From contig PWHA01000104.1 in NCBI GenBank assembly GCA_003554685.1, positions 1 to 9,330 on the forward strand: 9,330 nucleotides of DNA. Direction: 5' to 3'. Source of the stretch: Halanaerobiaceae bacterium (lineage in GTDB: Bacteria > Bacillota > Halanaerobiia > Halanaerobiales > Halarsenatibacteraceae). Made by a program: the position numbers and the translations under genes. This document shows, piece by piece, positions 1 through 5,819 of this stretch. Every line of letters begins with the position of its first letter. Position 1 is the stretch's first letter. Under the pieces are notes generated by a model that saw nothing but the letters and a program-made list of their open reading frames with translations, was not told the DNA's origin and did not search any database.

Positions 1-431
1 AAGCTGAAAAGCTGGCGGTAGCGGTAAATTCCGATCTGGAGGTAGATTATGTAAAACTTAATTTGAGCTACTTTATCGATGTTATTGATTTATATGGGGA
101 AGTAGAGGTAGAAACTGCCCGGGGACCGAAGAAGATGGACAGGGAGGCTGCCCGGCGCTATCTGGAGGAAGGCCCTGAGGATGAAGAGGATTATGAGTTT
201 GACAGGGTTCAGCGTCAGGAACAGATTCTCTGGGCTATTAGAGAAGAGATGAATGGTGAAAATGGTCTGCCCCGGATAACCGGGTTGATTTCAATATTCT
301 ATCGAGGACTAAGGGATATTGACACCAGTCTGGGGCTGTTGAGAGGTTTAAGGCTGGGAGTTAATTTTATCAGAGAAGCTCCGGATAATGTGGCCTTTTA
401 CCAGCCTGATGCCCCTGAATTTGGGTATTAG
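1..431 (+). CDS. LytR-CpsA-Psr (LCP) family protein, C-terminal part (5' end outside window)
   Basis: The reading frame is open to the left edge (first full codon at position 3) and ends at TAG 429-431, so about 142 C-terminal residues are seen. A TTG at 63 is internal, not a likely start, because the frame and the family similarity continue upstream of it. The visible part matches the second half of the LCP domain: a 'DYVKLNLSYFIDVIDLYG' stretch followed by VEVE, a 'MDREAARRYL' segment, and 'FDRVQRQEQIL', which corresponds to the conserved Arg and RQQ helix of LCP phosphotransferases. A Leu-rich helical tail and 'NVAFYQPDAPE' follow. LCP proteins are membrane-anchored enzymes, active outside the cell, that attach polyprenyl-linked glycopolymers to peptidoglycan. 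The family's usual tail after this point is somewhat longer. The family call is fairly firm; substrate and partner genes cannot be judged. Confidence 0.72.
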   Translation, partial: AEKLAVAVNSDLEVDYVKLNLSYFIDVIDLYGEVEVETARGPKKMDREAARRYLEEGPEDEEDYEFDRVQRQEQILWAIREEMNGENGLPRITGLISIFYRGLRDIDTSLGLLRGLRLGVNFIREAPDNVAFYQPDAPEFGY

Positions 432-476
432 ATTGCTAAATGCTGTTATCGGAGCCATAAATTCAAGTGGAATGAT

Positions 477-532
477 ACAATCATTACAGGACAATCATTA
501 CAGGACAATCATTACAGGACAATCATTACAGG
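477..532. repeat. Tandem repeat, 4 x 14 bp (ACAATCATTACAGG)
   Basis: Four perfect head-to-tail copies lie at 477-490, 491-504, 505-518 and 519-532. The bases just before (AATGAT, 471-476) form an inverted match with ATCATT of the first copy. Perfect identity suggests recent expansion, so copy number may vary between strains. The period is not a multiple of three and no frame uses it. It is too short and lacks spacers, so it is not CRISPR. Confidence 0.95.
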
Positions 533-539
533 TAAAATC

Positions 540-577
540 ACCCCAATATTAAATTGCAACCCCAACATAAAATCGCA
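540..577. repeat. Imperfect tandem repeat, 2 x 19 bp
   Basis: ACCCCAATATTAAATTGCA (540-558) is followed directly by ACCCCAACATAAAATCGCA (559-577), with 16 of 19 positions identical. A further decayed partial copy (ACACTAAATCGAT) begins at 578. The pattern looks like an older, diverging tandem duplication next to the perfect 14-bp array. Confidence 0.75.
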
Positions 578-662
578 ACACTAAATCGATATCAAAATTA
601 TTAATATTAGCGGCACAATTATTAAAAAATTGTCGAAAAAAGGGTTAGCACCCGGTACCACC

Positions 663-700
663 ATATATGCCAGCGATAGCAATATATGCCAGCGATAGCA
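663..700. repeat. Perfect tandem repeat, 2 x 19 bp (ATATATGCCAGCGATAGCA)
   Basis: Two identical 19-bp units sit at 663-681 and 682-700, immediately beside the terminator hairpin at 701-739. On the minus strand they lie just past the csp terminator, so they would not normally be part of the csp mRNA. No function is evident. Confidence 0.93.
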
Positions 701-739
701 AAAACCCCTGGCACTGCTCGGGCAGCTGCCAGGGGTTTT
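700..739 (-). terminator. Rho-independent terminator of csp, probably bidirectional
   Basis: AAAACCCCTGGCA (701-713) is a perfect 13-bp inverted match to TGCCAGGGGTTTT (727-739), and CTGC/GCAG (714-717 / 722-725) extends the hairpin inward around a TCGG loop. On the minus strand the stem ends in five T's (704-700), about 80 bases after the csp stop codon, as expected for a terminator. On the plus strand it ends in four T's (736-739), so it could also stop read-through from the LCP gene. Confidence 0.88.
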
Positions 740-821
740 ACTGCTGTTTGCTTTTGCTTTGCTAACTTATGCTAGTTGTTGCTAAAGCTGTTGCTATATA
801 TAAAAGTAGTTAAATACTTAT

Positions 822-1025
822 TTATACTGCAACTACGTTTTCGGCCTGAGGGCCGCGGTCGGCTTCTGCGATTTCAAATTCTACGTCTTGACCTTCACTC
901 AGGCTCTTGAAACCGTCATCTTGAATAGCAGAAAAGTGTACAAAAACATCGTCTCCAGATTCTCTTTCAATAAAGCCGTAACCTTTTTGATCGTTGAACC
1001 ATTTTACTGTACCTGTGTAAATCAT
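822..1025 (-). CDS. csp: Cold-shock protein (CspA family RNA chaperone)
   Basis: A complete 67-residue protein, the normal length for single-domain bacterial cold-shock proteins. It folds as a five-stranded OB barrel that binds single-stranded RNA and DNA, keeping mRNA open at low temperature or during growth shifts. Both nucleic-acid motifs are present: RNP1 'KGYGFI' (residues 14-19) and RNP2 'VFVHF' (27-31), after the typical 'GTVKWFN' start (5-11). The ATG (1025-1023) follows an AGGAGG (complement of 1036-1041) at a spacing of 10 bases. The gene has its own promoter (1090-1118), a hairpin leader (1048-1084) and a terminator (700-739), so it is monocistronic and unconnected to the envelope genes. 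Family certain; which csp paralogue cannot be said. Confidence 0.97.
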   Translation of the reverse strand: MIYTGTVKWFNDQKGYGFIERESGDDVFVHFSAIQDDGFKSLSEGQDVEFEIAEADRGPQAENVVAV

Positions 1026-1047
1026 TTAAATTATTCCTCCTAATTTG

Positions 1048-1084
1048 TCATCGGGCATCTTACTGGATTTTTTTTGCCCAACGA
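1048..1084 (-). promoter_or_regulatory. Hairpin at the 5' end of the csp mRNA
   Basis: On the minus strand TCGTTGGGCA (complement of 1075-1084) can pair with TGCCCGATGA (complement of 1048-1057): ten pairs including two G-U, around a 17-base A-rich loop. The inferred transcription start (about 1083) coincides with the first base of the stem, so the mRNA would begin with this hairpin. It ends seven bases before the AGGAGG. Structured 5' leaders are common in cold-shock genes and affect mRNA stability or temperature-dependent translation; that role here is inference. Confidence 0.5.
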
Positions 1085-1089
1085 AAGTA

Positions 1090-1118
1090 ACTATAACACA
1101 GGGTTGATTTAATGTCAA
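1090..1118 (-). promoter_or_regulatory. Sigma-A-type promoter of csp
   Basis: On the minus strand a perfect -35 TTGACA (complement of 1113-1118) is followed by a 17-base spacer and the -10 TATAGT (complement of 1090-1095, five of six consensus bases). This predicts a start near 1083 and a leader of about 58 bases. Confidence 0.85.
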
Positions 1119-1169
1119 TAGCTTTTTTGAAAAAAATCGGGAGAAAAGAAAATTTATTTGTGAAATAGC

Positions 1170-1198
1170 TGGAAAAATTTCAGTTGGTTTGGTATAAT
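1170..1198 (+). promoter_or_regulatory. Extended -10 promoter upstream of the barrel-protein/lptD genes
   Basis: A perfect TATAAT (1193-1198) has the extended element TGG just upstream (1190-1192). The -35 at 17-base spacing is weaker: TGGAAA (1170-1175), four of six consensus bases. The predicted start near 1205 gives a leader of over 200 bases before the ATG at 1430, unless transcription is stopped at the hairpin 1214-1259. Confidence 0.6.
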
Positions 1199-1213
1199 GT
1201 GAACATCAGGATG

Positions 1214-1259
1214 TAGTTTTTCCTTAATTATTTTTATTAAATTAAAGGACTATTTTTTT
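1214..1259 (+). terminator. Candidate attenuator or early terminator in the leader
   Basis: TAGT (1214-1217) pairs with ACTA (1249-1252), and CCTTAATT (1222-1229) pairs with AATTAAAGG (1240-1248) allowing one bulged base. A run of seven T's (1253-1259) follows at once. It starts about ten bases after the predicted transcription start. The stem is AT-rich and has a four-base bulge, so its strength is uncertain. It could be an attenuator for the downstream genes or the end of a very short transcript. Confidence 0.42.
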
Positions 1260-1429
1260 CCGTGTAGAAGTATACCTGTAGAAGTCCTGAAGTCAAGCCG
1301 GGAATCAAACTAAAATGTTAGTCTGGAATTTGAGAAAACCTTAATTTTGAGCTAATCATAATAATATTCCATTATATATTAATTCATCATTAATCAGGAT
1401 AAAGCGGGAAGGGAAAGGGAGGTCAGTTA

Positions 1430-2590
1430 ATGAGCAGGTTTACCGGAACTGCAGCAATAATAACAATCTTAATATTAATGCTTGTTTTCTGGCCTGTCGG
1501 GGTCGGGGCTGAATCTGTATTAAATTATGAATCCTGGGTTCAGAGTTTTTCCGGACCGGATTACAATCAGGTTTTTTCTCTGGATACCGAGCCTCTCAGG
1601 CTGCCTGATTCTGGTTTCCGCGAGTTTTCTGAAGAAGGGCAGGATAAGTTGTTTGATCTGGCTTCCAGGTTTGGTGAGGAGCAGCTTGAAGAAGAGGAAT
1701 TTCGCGAGATATCCCGGAATACCCTGCTGACAGACTCAATCTCAGCTGATTTTTCCCTCACCGAAAGCACTGAGGATCTGGCAGCCATCTCTCTTATTAA
1801 TCGGCTGCAGCTTTCTGCTGATCACAGGGAAACTCTTTACGGCGAACAGCAGGAATCTAAAACCGAGGTATCACTGGAATTTGATCTGGGCAGCTGGGCA
1901 ACTCTGCGGGCCGGTTATGGAGAACAGGAATTAAGACTTTCTCAATTTAATATAGATAGTATTGCTGCTGAAGATGAAGAGGATAATCCGGAAATTGCTG
2001 AAGAAGATTTTGCTGTGCTCTCAACTCATGATTTTACAGAGGCGGAGGTTGTCAGTGAAGAGAGAGGAGAGCAACAGCTGGATACCGGGATTATTGACGG
2101 GGACCTGCAGCAGAATGAGGCTGTTCGAACTGACTCTGCTGACAGTCTGACCACCAATCCCGGACAGGTGGGAATAACGATCAGACCATTTGATAATCTA
2201 AGCTTTTCCGCCGATTACCGCCAGGAAGATATTTTTAATTCATCCTCTCAGGATTATGCTATTCTGGGGCTGGAGTACCGGGATTCTCTGGGTAATTTAC
2301 GGGCCAGCTATCAGTTTGACAGTCTCTCCGAGAACAGACAGTCTATTTCAGGACTGGAGCTGGACTTTTTAGAATTGGCAACTTTGAGCGCCTCTTATAA
2401 ACTGCTGGATCTGGACGAACTGGAAAGCAGGCTGCAGACTGAATGGGATCTGGGTCTGGACTTAAATGTTTCTGATTTCAGCTCGCTTTCCCTGGGGTAT
2501 CAGCTGATTGACAGTTATTCTGACCAGGAAACAGAGGACTCCGAGAACCAGGAATCCAGCATTAGTGCCAGCTTTGAAATTAGATTTTAG
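1430..2590 (+). CDS. Exported, beta-strand-rich protein, probable outer-membrane beta-barrel; function unknown
   Basis: A complete 386-residue protein not recognised as a named family. Residues 1-27 form a clear type I signal peptide (hydrophobic 8-22, likely cut after 'VGVGA'). The C-terminal third, and the segment near 146-170, alternate polar and hydrophobic residues in short strands separated by turns ('LSFSADYRQ', 'LGLEYRDSLGNLRASYQF', 'SLSLGYQLI'). The last strand ends 'SISASFEIRF': a terminal Phe is the usual signal recognised by the BAM machinery. Residues about 177-235 are a very acidic, probably disordered loop. There are no cysteines. GGGAGG (1417-1422) sits seven bases before the ATG. 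It lies 103 bases upstream of lptD on the same strand, suggesting an envelope role, perhaps a porin-like or LPS-transport-associated protein. That is inference; it could instead be a periplasmic protein. Confidence 0.7.
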   Translation: MSRFTGTAAIITILILMLVFWPVGVGAESVLNYESWVQSFSGPDYNQVFSLDTEPLRLPDSGFREFSEEGQDKLFDLASRFGEEQLEEEEFREISRNTLLTDSISADFSLTESTEDLAAISLINRLQLSADHRETLYGEQQESKTEVSLEFDLGSWATLRAGYGEQELRLSQFNIDSIAAEDEEDNPEIAEEDFAVLSTHDFTEAEVVSEERGEQQLDTGIIDGDLQQNEAVRTDSADSLTTNPGQVGITIRPFDNLSFSADYRQEDIFNSSSQDYAILGLEYRDSLGNLRASYQFDSLSENRQSISGLELDFLELATLSASYKLLDLDELESRLQTEWDLGLDLNVSDFSSLSLGYQLIDSYSDQETEDSENQESSISASFEIRF

Positions 2591-2615
2591 TTTAGCATTA
2601 TTTTACTGACCTCAG

Positions 2616-2674
2616 TCCGCCAGGGTTATAGTGCACCGGTCTTTATTATCTCCGGCGCTTTCCTGGCGGATTTT
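2616..2674 (+). terminator. Intergenic hairpin between the barrel-protein gene and lptD (weak terminator or processing element)
   Basis: TCCGCCAGG (2616-2624) is a perfect 9-bp inverted match to CCTGGCGGA (2662-2670). Inside, GCACCGG (2633-2639) pairs with CCGGCGC (2652-2658) with one mismatch. Four T's follow (2671-2674), and the lptD ribosome binding site begins eight bases later. The T run is short and the structure sits right before a gene, so partial termination, RNA processing or control of lptD translation are all possible. Confidence 0.5.
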
Positions 2675-2693
2675 GATATTTAAGGAGAAAAAC

Positions 2694-4868
2694 ATGGAGA
2701 AATTTACTAAAAAAAATCAAATACCGGCTTTGTTTTTCTTTTTTTTGTTTTTAGCTGGAGCCTTGATTTTATTATCTTTGATATTCTTCGAGTCTGCAGC
2801 GGCCGGTCAGGAATTGGGCAATGAAACGGCAGCTTTTCGGAAGGAAGAGGAAGAGTATTATGAGCTGACAGCCGATAATATTGTCTATGATCGTCAGCAC
2901 GGGGTTCTTGAAGCTGCTGATAATGTGGTATTTGAAACTTTAGATTACCGCTTTGAGGCCGACCGGTTAATATTTTACATAAATGATAATCTGGTGGAAG
3001 CTTCAGGGGATCCGCTTCGGCTTCTGACTGCTGATGAAAAGATTATCGGGAAAGAGCTAAGCTTTAATTATCAAACAGGCGAAGGAGAGTTTGTCCAGGC
3101 CGAAACAAGGGTTGATGAAATCACCTTTTCAGGCAATCGGCTTACCACTGTTAGTGAAAATGGACTCACACTTCAGGTGGAGGAGGCCCTCTATACGCCC
3201 TGTCTGCTTCCGGAGCCTCATTACAGCATCAGGGCCGGCAGGGTAACTGTTTATCCAGATGACAGGGTAGTGGCTGAAGAAGCTGCTTTTTACTGGGGAG
3301 AAACCCGGATAATAGCACTGCCTTATTATGTGCTGGAATTTACCGAGGATCCTGATGACCCGGAACATATGATATTGCAGGATACCACCTTTATCTATGA
3401 AATTGGTTATGACTCGATTGAAGGTATAATTCTGGGTTTGGGCTACCTTTATGAGATTGGTGATAGAACTGAAGGGAGTTTGCTGTACAGCAGGACCTTG
3501 GCAGGTACGGAAATCCGGGAAGCTGATAATATATTAAGAATAAGTGATAACCTGGTGCTGGAAACCGAATATGATTTCATTCGTTATCAGGAGGATTTTT
3601 TTCAGGAAGTGCTGGAGAATAGAGAATCCCATCGGTGGCAGGAGAACTTTGAAACAGTTTTAACCTTCACTCCAACTCACCATACTATTATTAAAGCAGG
3701 CTATTCCTATCAGGACCTGGAGGGAGAACTGGAACAGGTCTATTTTTCTGGCTGGGAGCATCGGCCTTTTCCGGGGCTAACAGTCAGACAGCAGCAGCGA
3801 GTTATCCAGGAGTGGCAGGAATCTGAGGAAGGTGAAGAACAAGAGAATGAGCGGAAGGAAAGAAGGCCCCTGACTACTTCCCTGGATTATGAACAGCGGG
3901 GCAGGAATATCCGCCTTGACCTAAAGTATGATTTCTTACAGCAGTCCTGGCGACAGGAATATTATCATCGGGAAGTATTGGGCCGAGAAGACGCTCGGGC
4001 AGAGAATCTGGCTTTTTCTTTTTATCATGATTATCATGACTGGCGGCTGGATCGCAGGGATTATCAGCTGGAGCTGGATAATTCCGGGGTCTTCTGGCAG
4101 TTGAGATATCGTGAAGGCTATGATACCGAGTTTTTACCCTATTCAAACCTGGAACTCCCAATTGTTAATAATTCGAGATTCGGTAGCCTAAAACTGGAAG
4201 CCGGATTGGGACGGCTGGTTGAAAAGGGTCGCGAAACCGACCGATTTAAAGTATCACCTCTCTGGCAACAGAGCCTTTCTGATCTGAGAGGCTGGGAACT
4301 GGATGCTGAAAGCCGGTTCACCTATATATATCATCTTGCTCCTGGGGCTGTAGCTAACTTTATTGCTTTAGAAAATGAGCTTGCTCTCGAGAGAGTTTTC
4401 TGGGAACAGAATTTTTCCTGGAATTCAAAACAGAATTGGTTTTTTCTGAAAATGCCAGGAGAATTATCTCTGCAGCAGAGAGGAGGCCTGGAAATTGAAA
4501 GTAACTATTCCCGGGGAGAGTCCTATCTGGTTGGGGATAAAGTAGAATCCCGTTTGAAAATTAATCCCCACAGCAGCATAGATCTGACCGGAGAAACAGG
4601 TTTTGAAACTGGAATCAGGGGCGAACTGGTGTATGACCTGCTGGAGCGGGAATGGCTGCGGACCAGAATTGGATTTCGGTTCAAGTCTCCCACAGCAGCT
4701 CCTCAATCATCACTGGCCTTTGACTTTGCCGGTGATTATGATAACAGCCAGGAAACCTGGCAGAAACTTGATTTTCAGCTGGAAAGAAAGCTGGACTGTT
4801 ACAGCTACAGTTTGAACTATGAAGCAGTGGATCAGGCCTTTTTTCTGGGCTTTGACCTTGACCTCTAA
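2694..4868 (+). CDS. lptD: LptD-like LPS-assembly outer-membrane protein (OstA/Imp)
   Basis: LptD is the outer-membrane barrel that delivers lipopolysaccharide from the periplasmic Lpt bridge to the cell surface. The ATG at 2694 is chosen because AAGGAG (2682-2687) lies six bases upstream and the protein then begins with a signal peptide (hydrophobic 10-32, likely cut after 'ESAAA', residue 37). That gives 724 residues, close to typical LptD. Residues about 54-165 form the OstA/LptA-like beta-jellyroll ('LTADNIVYDRQHGVLEA'). Next comes the LptD signature 'LYTPC' ... 'HYSIRAGRVTVYPDDRVVA' ... 'ALPYY' (167-226), then a strand-rich barrel. There are only two cysteines, C170 and C702, in positions equivalent to E. 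coli C173 and C725; the latter sits in 'CYSYSLNYE', resembling the E. coli C-terminal 'CCYAIRVGYE'. No lptE is visible nearby. It follows the unknown barrel-like gene and precedes lpxA. Confidence 0.9.
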   Translation: MEKFTKKNQIPALFFFFLFLAGALILLSLIFFESAAAGQELGNETAAFRKEEEEYYELTADNIVYDRQHGVLEAADNVVFETLDYRFEADRLIFYINDNLVEASGDPLRLLTADEKIIGKELSFNYQTGEGEFVQAETRVDEITFSGNRLTTVSENGLTLQVEEALYTPCLLPEPHYSIRAGRVTVYPDDRVVAEEAAFYWGETRIIALPYYVLEFTEDPDDPEHMILQDTTFIYEIGYDSIEGIILGLGYLYEIGDRTEGSLLYSRTLAGTEIREADNILRISDNLVLETEYDFIRYQEDFFQEVLENRESHRWQENFETVLTFTPTHHTIIKAGYSYQDLEGELEQVYFSGWEHRPFPGLTVRQQQRVIQEWQESEEGEEQENERKERRPLTTSLDYEQRGRNIRLDLKYDFLQQSWRQEYYHREVLGREDARAENLAFSFYHDYHDWRLDRRDYQLELDNSGVFWQLRYREGYDTEFLPYSNLELPIVNNSRFGSLKLEAGLGRLVEKGRETDRFKVSPLWQQSLSDLRGWELDAESRFTYIYHLAPGAVANFIALENELALERVFWEQNFSWNSKQNWFFLKMPGELSLQQRGGLEIESNYSRGESYLVGDKVESRLKINPHSSIDLTGETGFETGIRGELVYDLLEREWLRTRIGFRFKSPTAAPQSSLAFDFAGDYDNSQETWQKLDFQLERKLDCYSYSLNYEAVDQAFFLGFDLDL

Positions 4869-4881
4869 ATTATGGTATAAT
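4852..4881 (+). promoter_or_regulatory. Extended -10 promoter for lpxA-gnnA-gnnB, overlapping the end of lptD
   Basis: TTGACC (4852-4857, five of six -35 bases) lies within the last codons of lptD. An 18-base spacer leads to a perfect TATAAT (4876-4881) with TGG directly upstream (4873-4875). The predicted start near 4888 gives a leader of roughly 80 bases (to 4970) or 140 bases (to 5027). The lipid A genes can thus be expressed apart from lptD. Confidence 0.78.
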
Positions 4882-4917
4882 ACATGTGAATGCCCGGATT
4901 ACAATATGCTAACTTGA

Positions 4918-4958
4918 AGTGCTTGAACTAAAAAAACTGGACCCCGAGTGCTTAAACT
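4918..4958 (+). repeat. Short direct repeat in the lpxA leader
   Basis: AGTGCTTGAACT (4918-4929) recurs as AGTGCTTAAACT (4947-4958), 11 of 12 bases identical, with a start-to-start distance of 29 bases. Both lie between the predicted transcription start and the lpxA start. They could be a regulator or RNA-binding site or simply a local duplication. Confidence 0.5.
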
Positions 4959-4969
4959 GGAATGTTTGA

Positions 4970-5785
4970 ATGGAGAATATTCAAACAAGGAAACTTCGAG
5001 AGGAGAGAAGGCTCAGCCGCTTATTTATGGTAGATACTGAAGGGAAAAGCGCGGCACGGATTGCTTCTGGAGCTAAAATAGCTGATGATGTCAGGGTTGA
5101 TGACAGGGTAATAATTGGGCCGGATGTAAAAATAGAATCAGGCTGTATAATTGCTACTGAGGTTGAAATTAGAGGCAGGACTACCATAGGCAGGAACACC
5201 AGAATTTCGACCGGTGCTCTTCTGGGTTTCCCCCCCCAGCACAGAGAACATGAGGGTAAGAGGACCAAACTGATTATTGGCAGCAGCTGCCTGATAGGAG
5301 AACGGGCTACCATTCATCGCGGTACTTCCGAAAGGGGAATCACCCGGCTGGGCCGGGGTGTCCGGCTGGGAGCACTTGCTCATGTGGCCCATGACTGCCT
5401 TCTGGGGGATGGAGTCCGGCTGGATACCCTTACACAGCTGGCCGGCCTGGTTGAAATTGGCAATAATGCTCACCTGGGGAATATGGTGGGTGTTCATCAG
5501 CATGTCAGGATTGGTTCTGGAGCAGTAGTTTTCGATCATGCCAAGATCAATAAAGATGTTCCCCCCTACCTCAAAGCTGCCGGACAGCCTGCTGAGATTA
5601 CCGGAACCGGCAATTGTCCCAGCACCGAGGCGAGGTTAATGATAACTAGGGCCTATGAACTGCTCTGCCGGTCAGGACTGAATATCAAACAGGCGAGAAA
5701 GAAAATCAAAGAGGAACTATCCGGCCCGGCAATCACCGAACTGCTGGCTTTTCTGGAGAAGAGCAGCCGGGGAATCTGCCGCTGA
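4970..5785 (+). CDS. lpxA: LpxA, UDP-sugar acyl-ACP acyltransferase (first step of lipid A), divergent active site
   Basis: LpxA moves a hydroxyacyl chain from acyl carrier protein to position 3 of UDP-GlcNAc, or of its 3-amino form, in the cytoplasm. Residues about 28-195 are hexapeptide repeats of a left-handed beta-helix. 'TIHRGT' (115-119), 'AHVAHDC' (137-143) with catalytic His141 (E. coli H125), 'VHQH' (175-178), 'DVPPY' and the helical C-terminus ending 'SSRGICR' match LpxA. Equivalents of E. coli D74, K76 and H144 are H91, E93 and L160, and the 'NIEGLKRRGF' stretch holding R204 is missing (about six residues shorter). The start is uncertain: ATG 4970 gives 271 residues with a basic 19-residue extension and no clear ribosome site. 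ATG 5027 ('MVDTEGKSA') aligns with the E. coli start, but its purine-rich site is far upstream. gnnA follows after 34 bases. Confidence 0.9.
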   Translation: MENIQTRKLREERRLSRLFMVDTEGKSAARIASGAKIADDVRVDDRVIIGPDVKIESGCIIATEVEIRGRTTIGRNTRISTGALLGFPPQHREHEGKRTKLIIGSSCLIGERATIHRGTSERGITRLGRGVRLGALAHVAHDCLLGDGVRLDTLTQLAGLVEIGNNAHLGNMVGVHQHVRIGSGAVVFDHAKINKDVPPYLKAAGQPAEITGTGNCPSTEARLMITRAYELLCRSGLNIKQARKKIKEELSGPAITELLAFLEKSSRGICR

Positions 5786-5819
5786 TTTTTTATTCATTTA
5801 CAGGAGGTCTTTATATAAA

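Larger units (their letters stand above)
432..821. other. Non-coding, repeat-rich spacer between LCP gene and csp
   Basis: This 390-base stretch has no credible coding frame. It holds four perfect copies of a 14-bp unit (477-532), two imperfect copies of a 19-bp unit (540-577), two perfect copies of a different 19-bp unit (663-700), and a strong hairpin terminator (701-739). Bases 740-821 are rich in TTGCT/TGCT and form the 3' untranslated region of the minus-strand csp gene. The two flanking genes converge here. Confidence 0.7.
1026..1429. other. Divergent regulatory region between csp and the outer-membrane genes
   Basis: This 404-base spacer has no credible gene. It contains the minus-strand csp leader and promoter (1048-1118), a plus-strand extended -10 promoter (1170-1198) and a hairpin with T7 (1214-1259). 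Bases 1260-1415 form a long AT-rich leader with small inverted repeats (ACTAA/TTAGT at 1309-1322; ATTAAT/ATTAAT around 1378-1394). The ribosome binding site GGGAGG (1417-1422) precedes the ATG at 1430. Confidence 0.7.

Noticed and set aside
63..65. TTG as the start of the first gene
   Set aside because: The frame is open to the window edge and LCP-like sequence continues upstream, so this is an internal codon of a truncated gene.
477..532. CRISPR array
   Set aside because: Units are 14 bp, directly abutting, without spacers, and no cas genes are present.
615..633. Inverted repeat ACAATT/AATTGT as a terminator
   Set aside because: Short AT-only-like stem followed by A's, not T's, on the plus strand and no T run on the minus strand.
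1347..1380. Second promoter (TTGAGC with TATA-like bases) nearer the barrel-protein gene
   Set aside because: The well-placed -10 candidate matches only four of six bases and the better TATATT is spaced 22 bases away; the region is simply AT-rich.
2631..2693. Upstream GTG start that would add 21 residues to LptD
   Set aside because: It sits inside the hairpin 2616-2670, has no ribosome site, and would put residues before a normal signal peptide; ATG 2694 has AAGGAG at good spacing.
5138..5539. Minus-strand open frame opposite lpxA
   Set aside because: Opposite a well-supported LpxA with conserved catalytic motifs; no domain or ribosome site seen.
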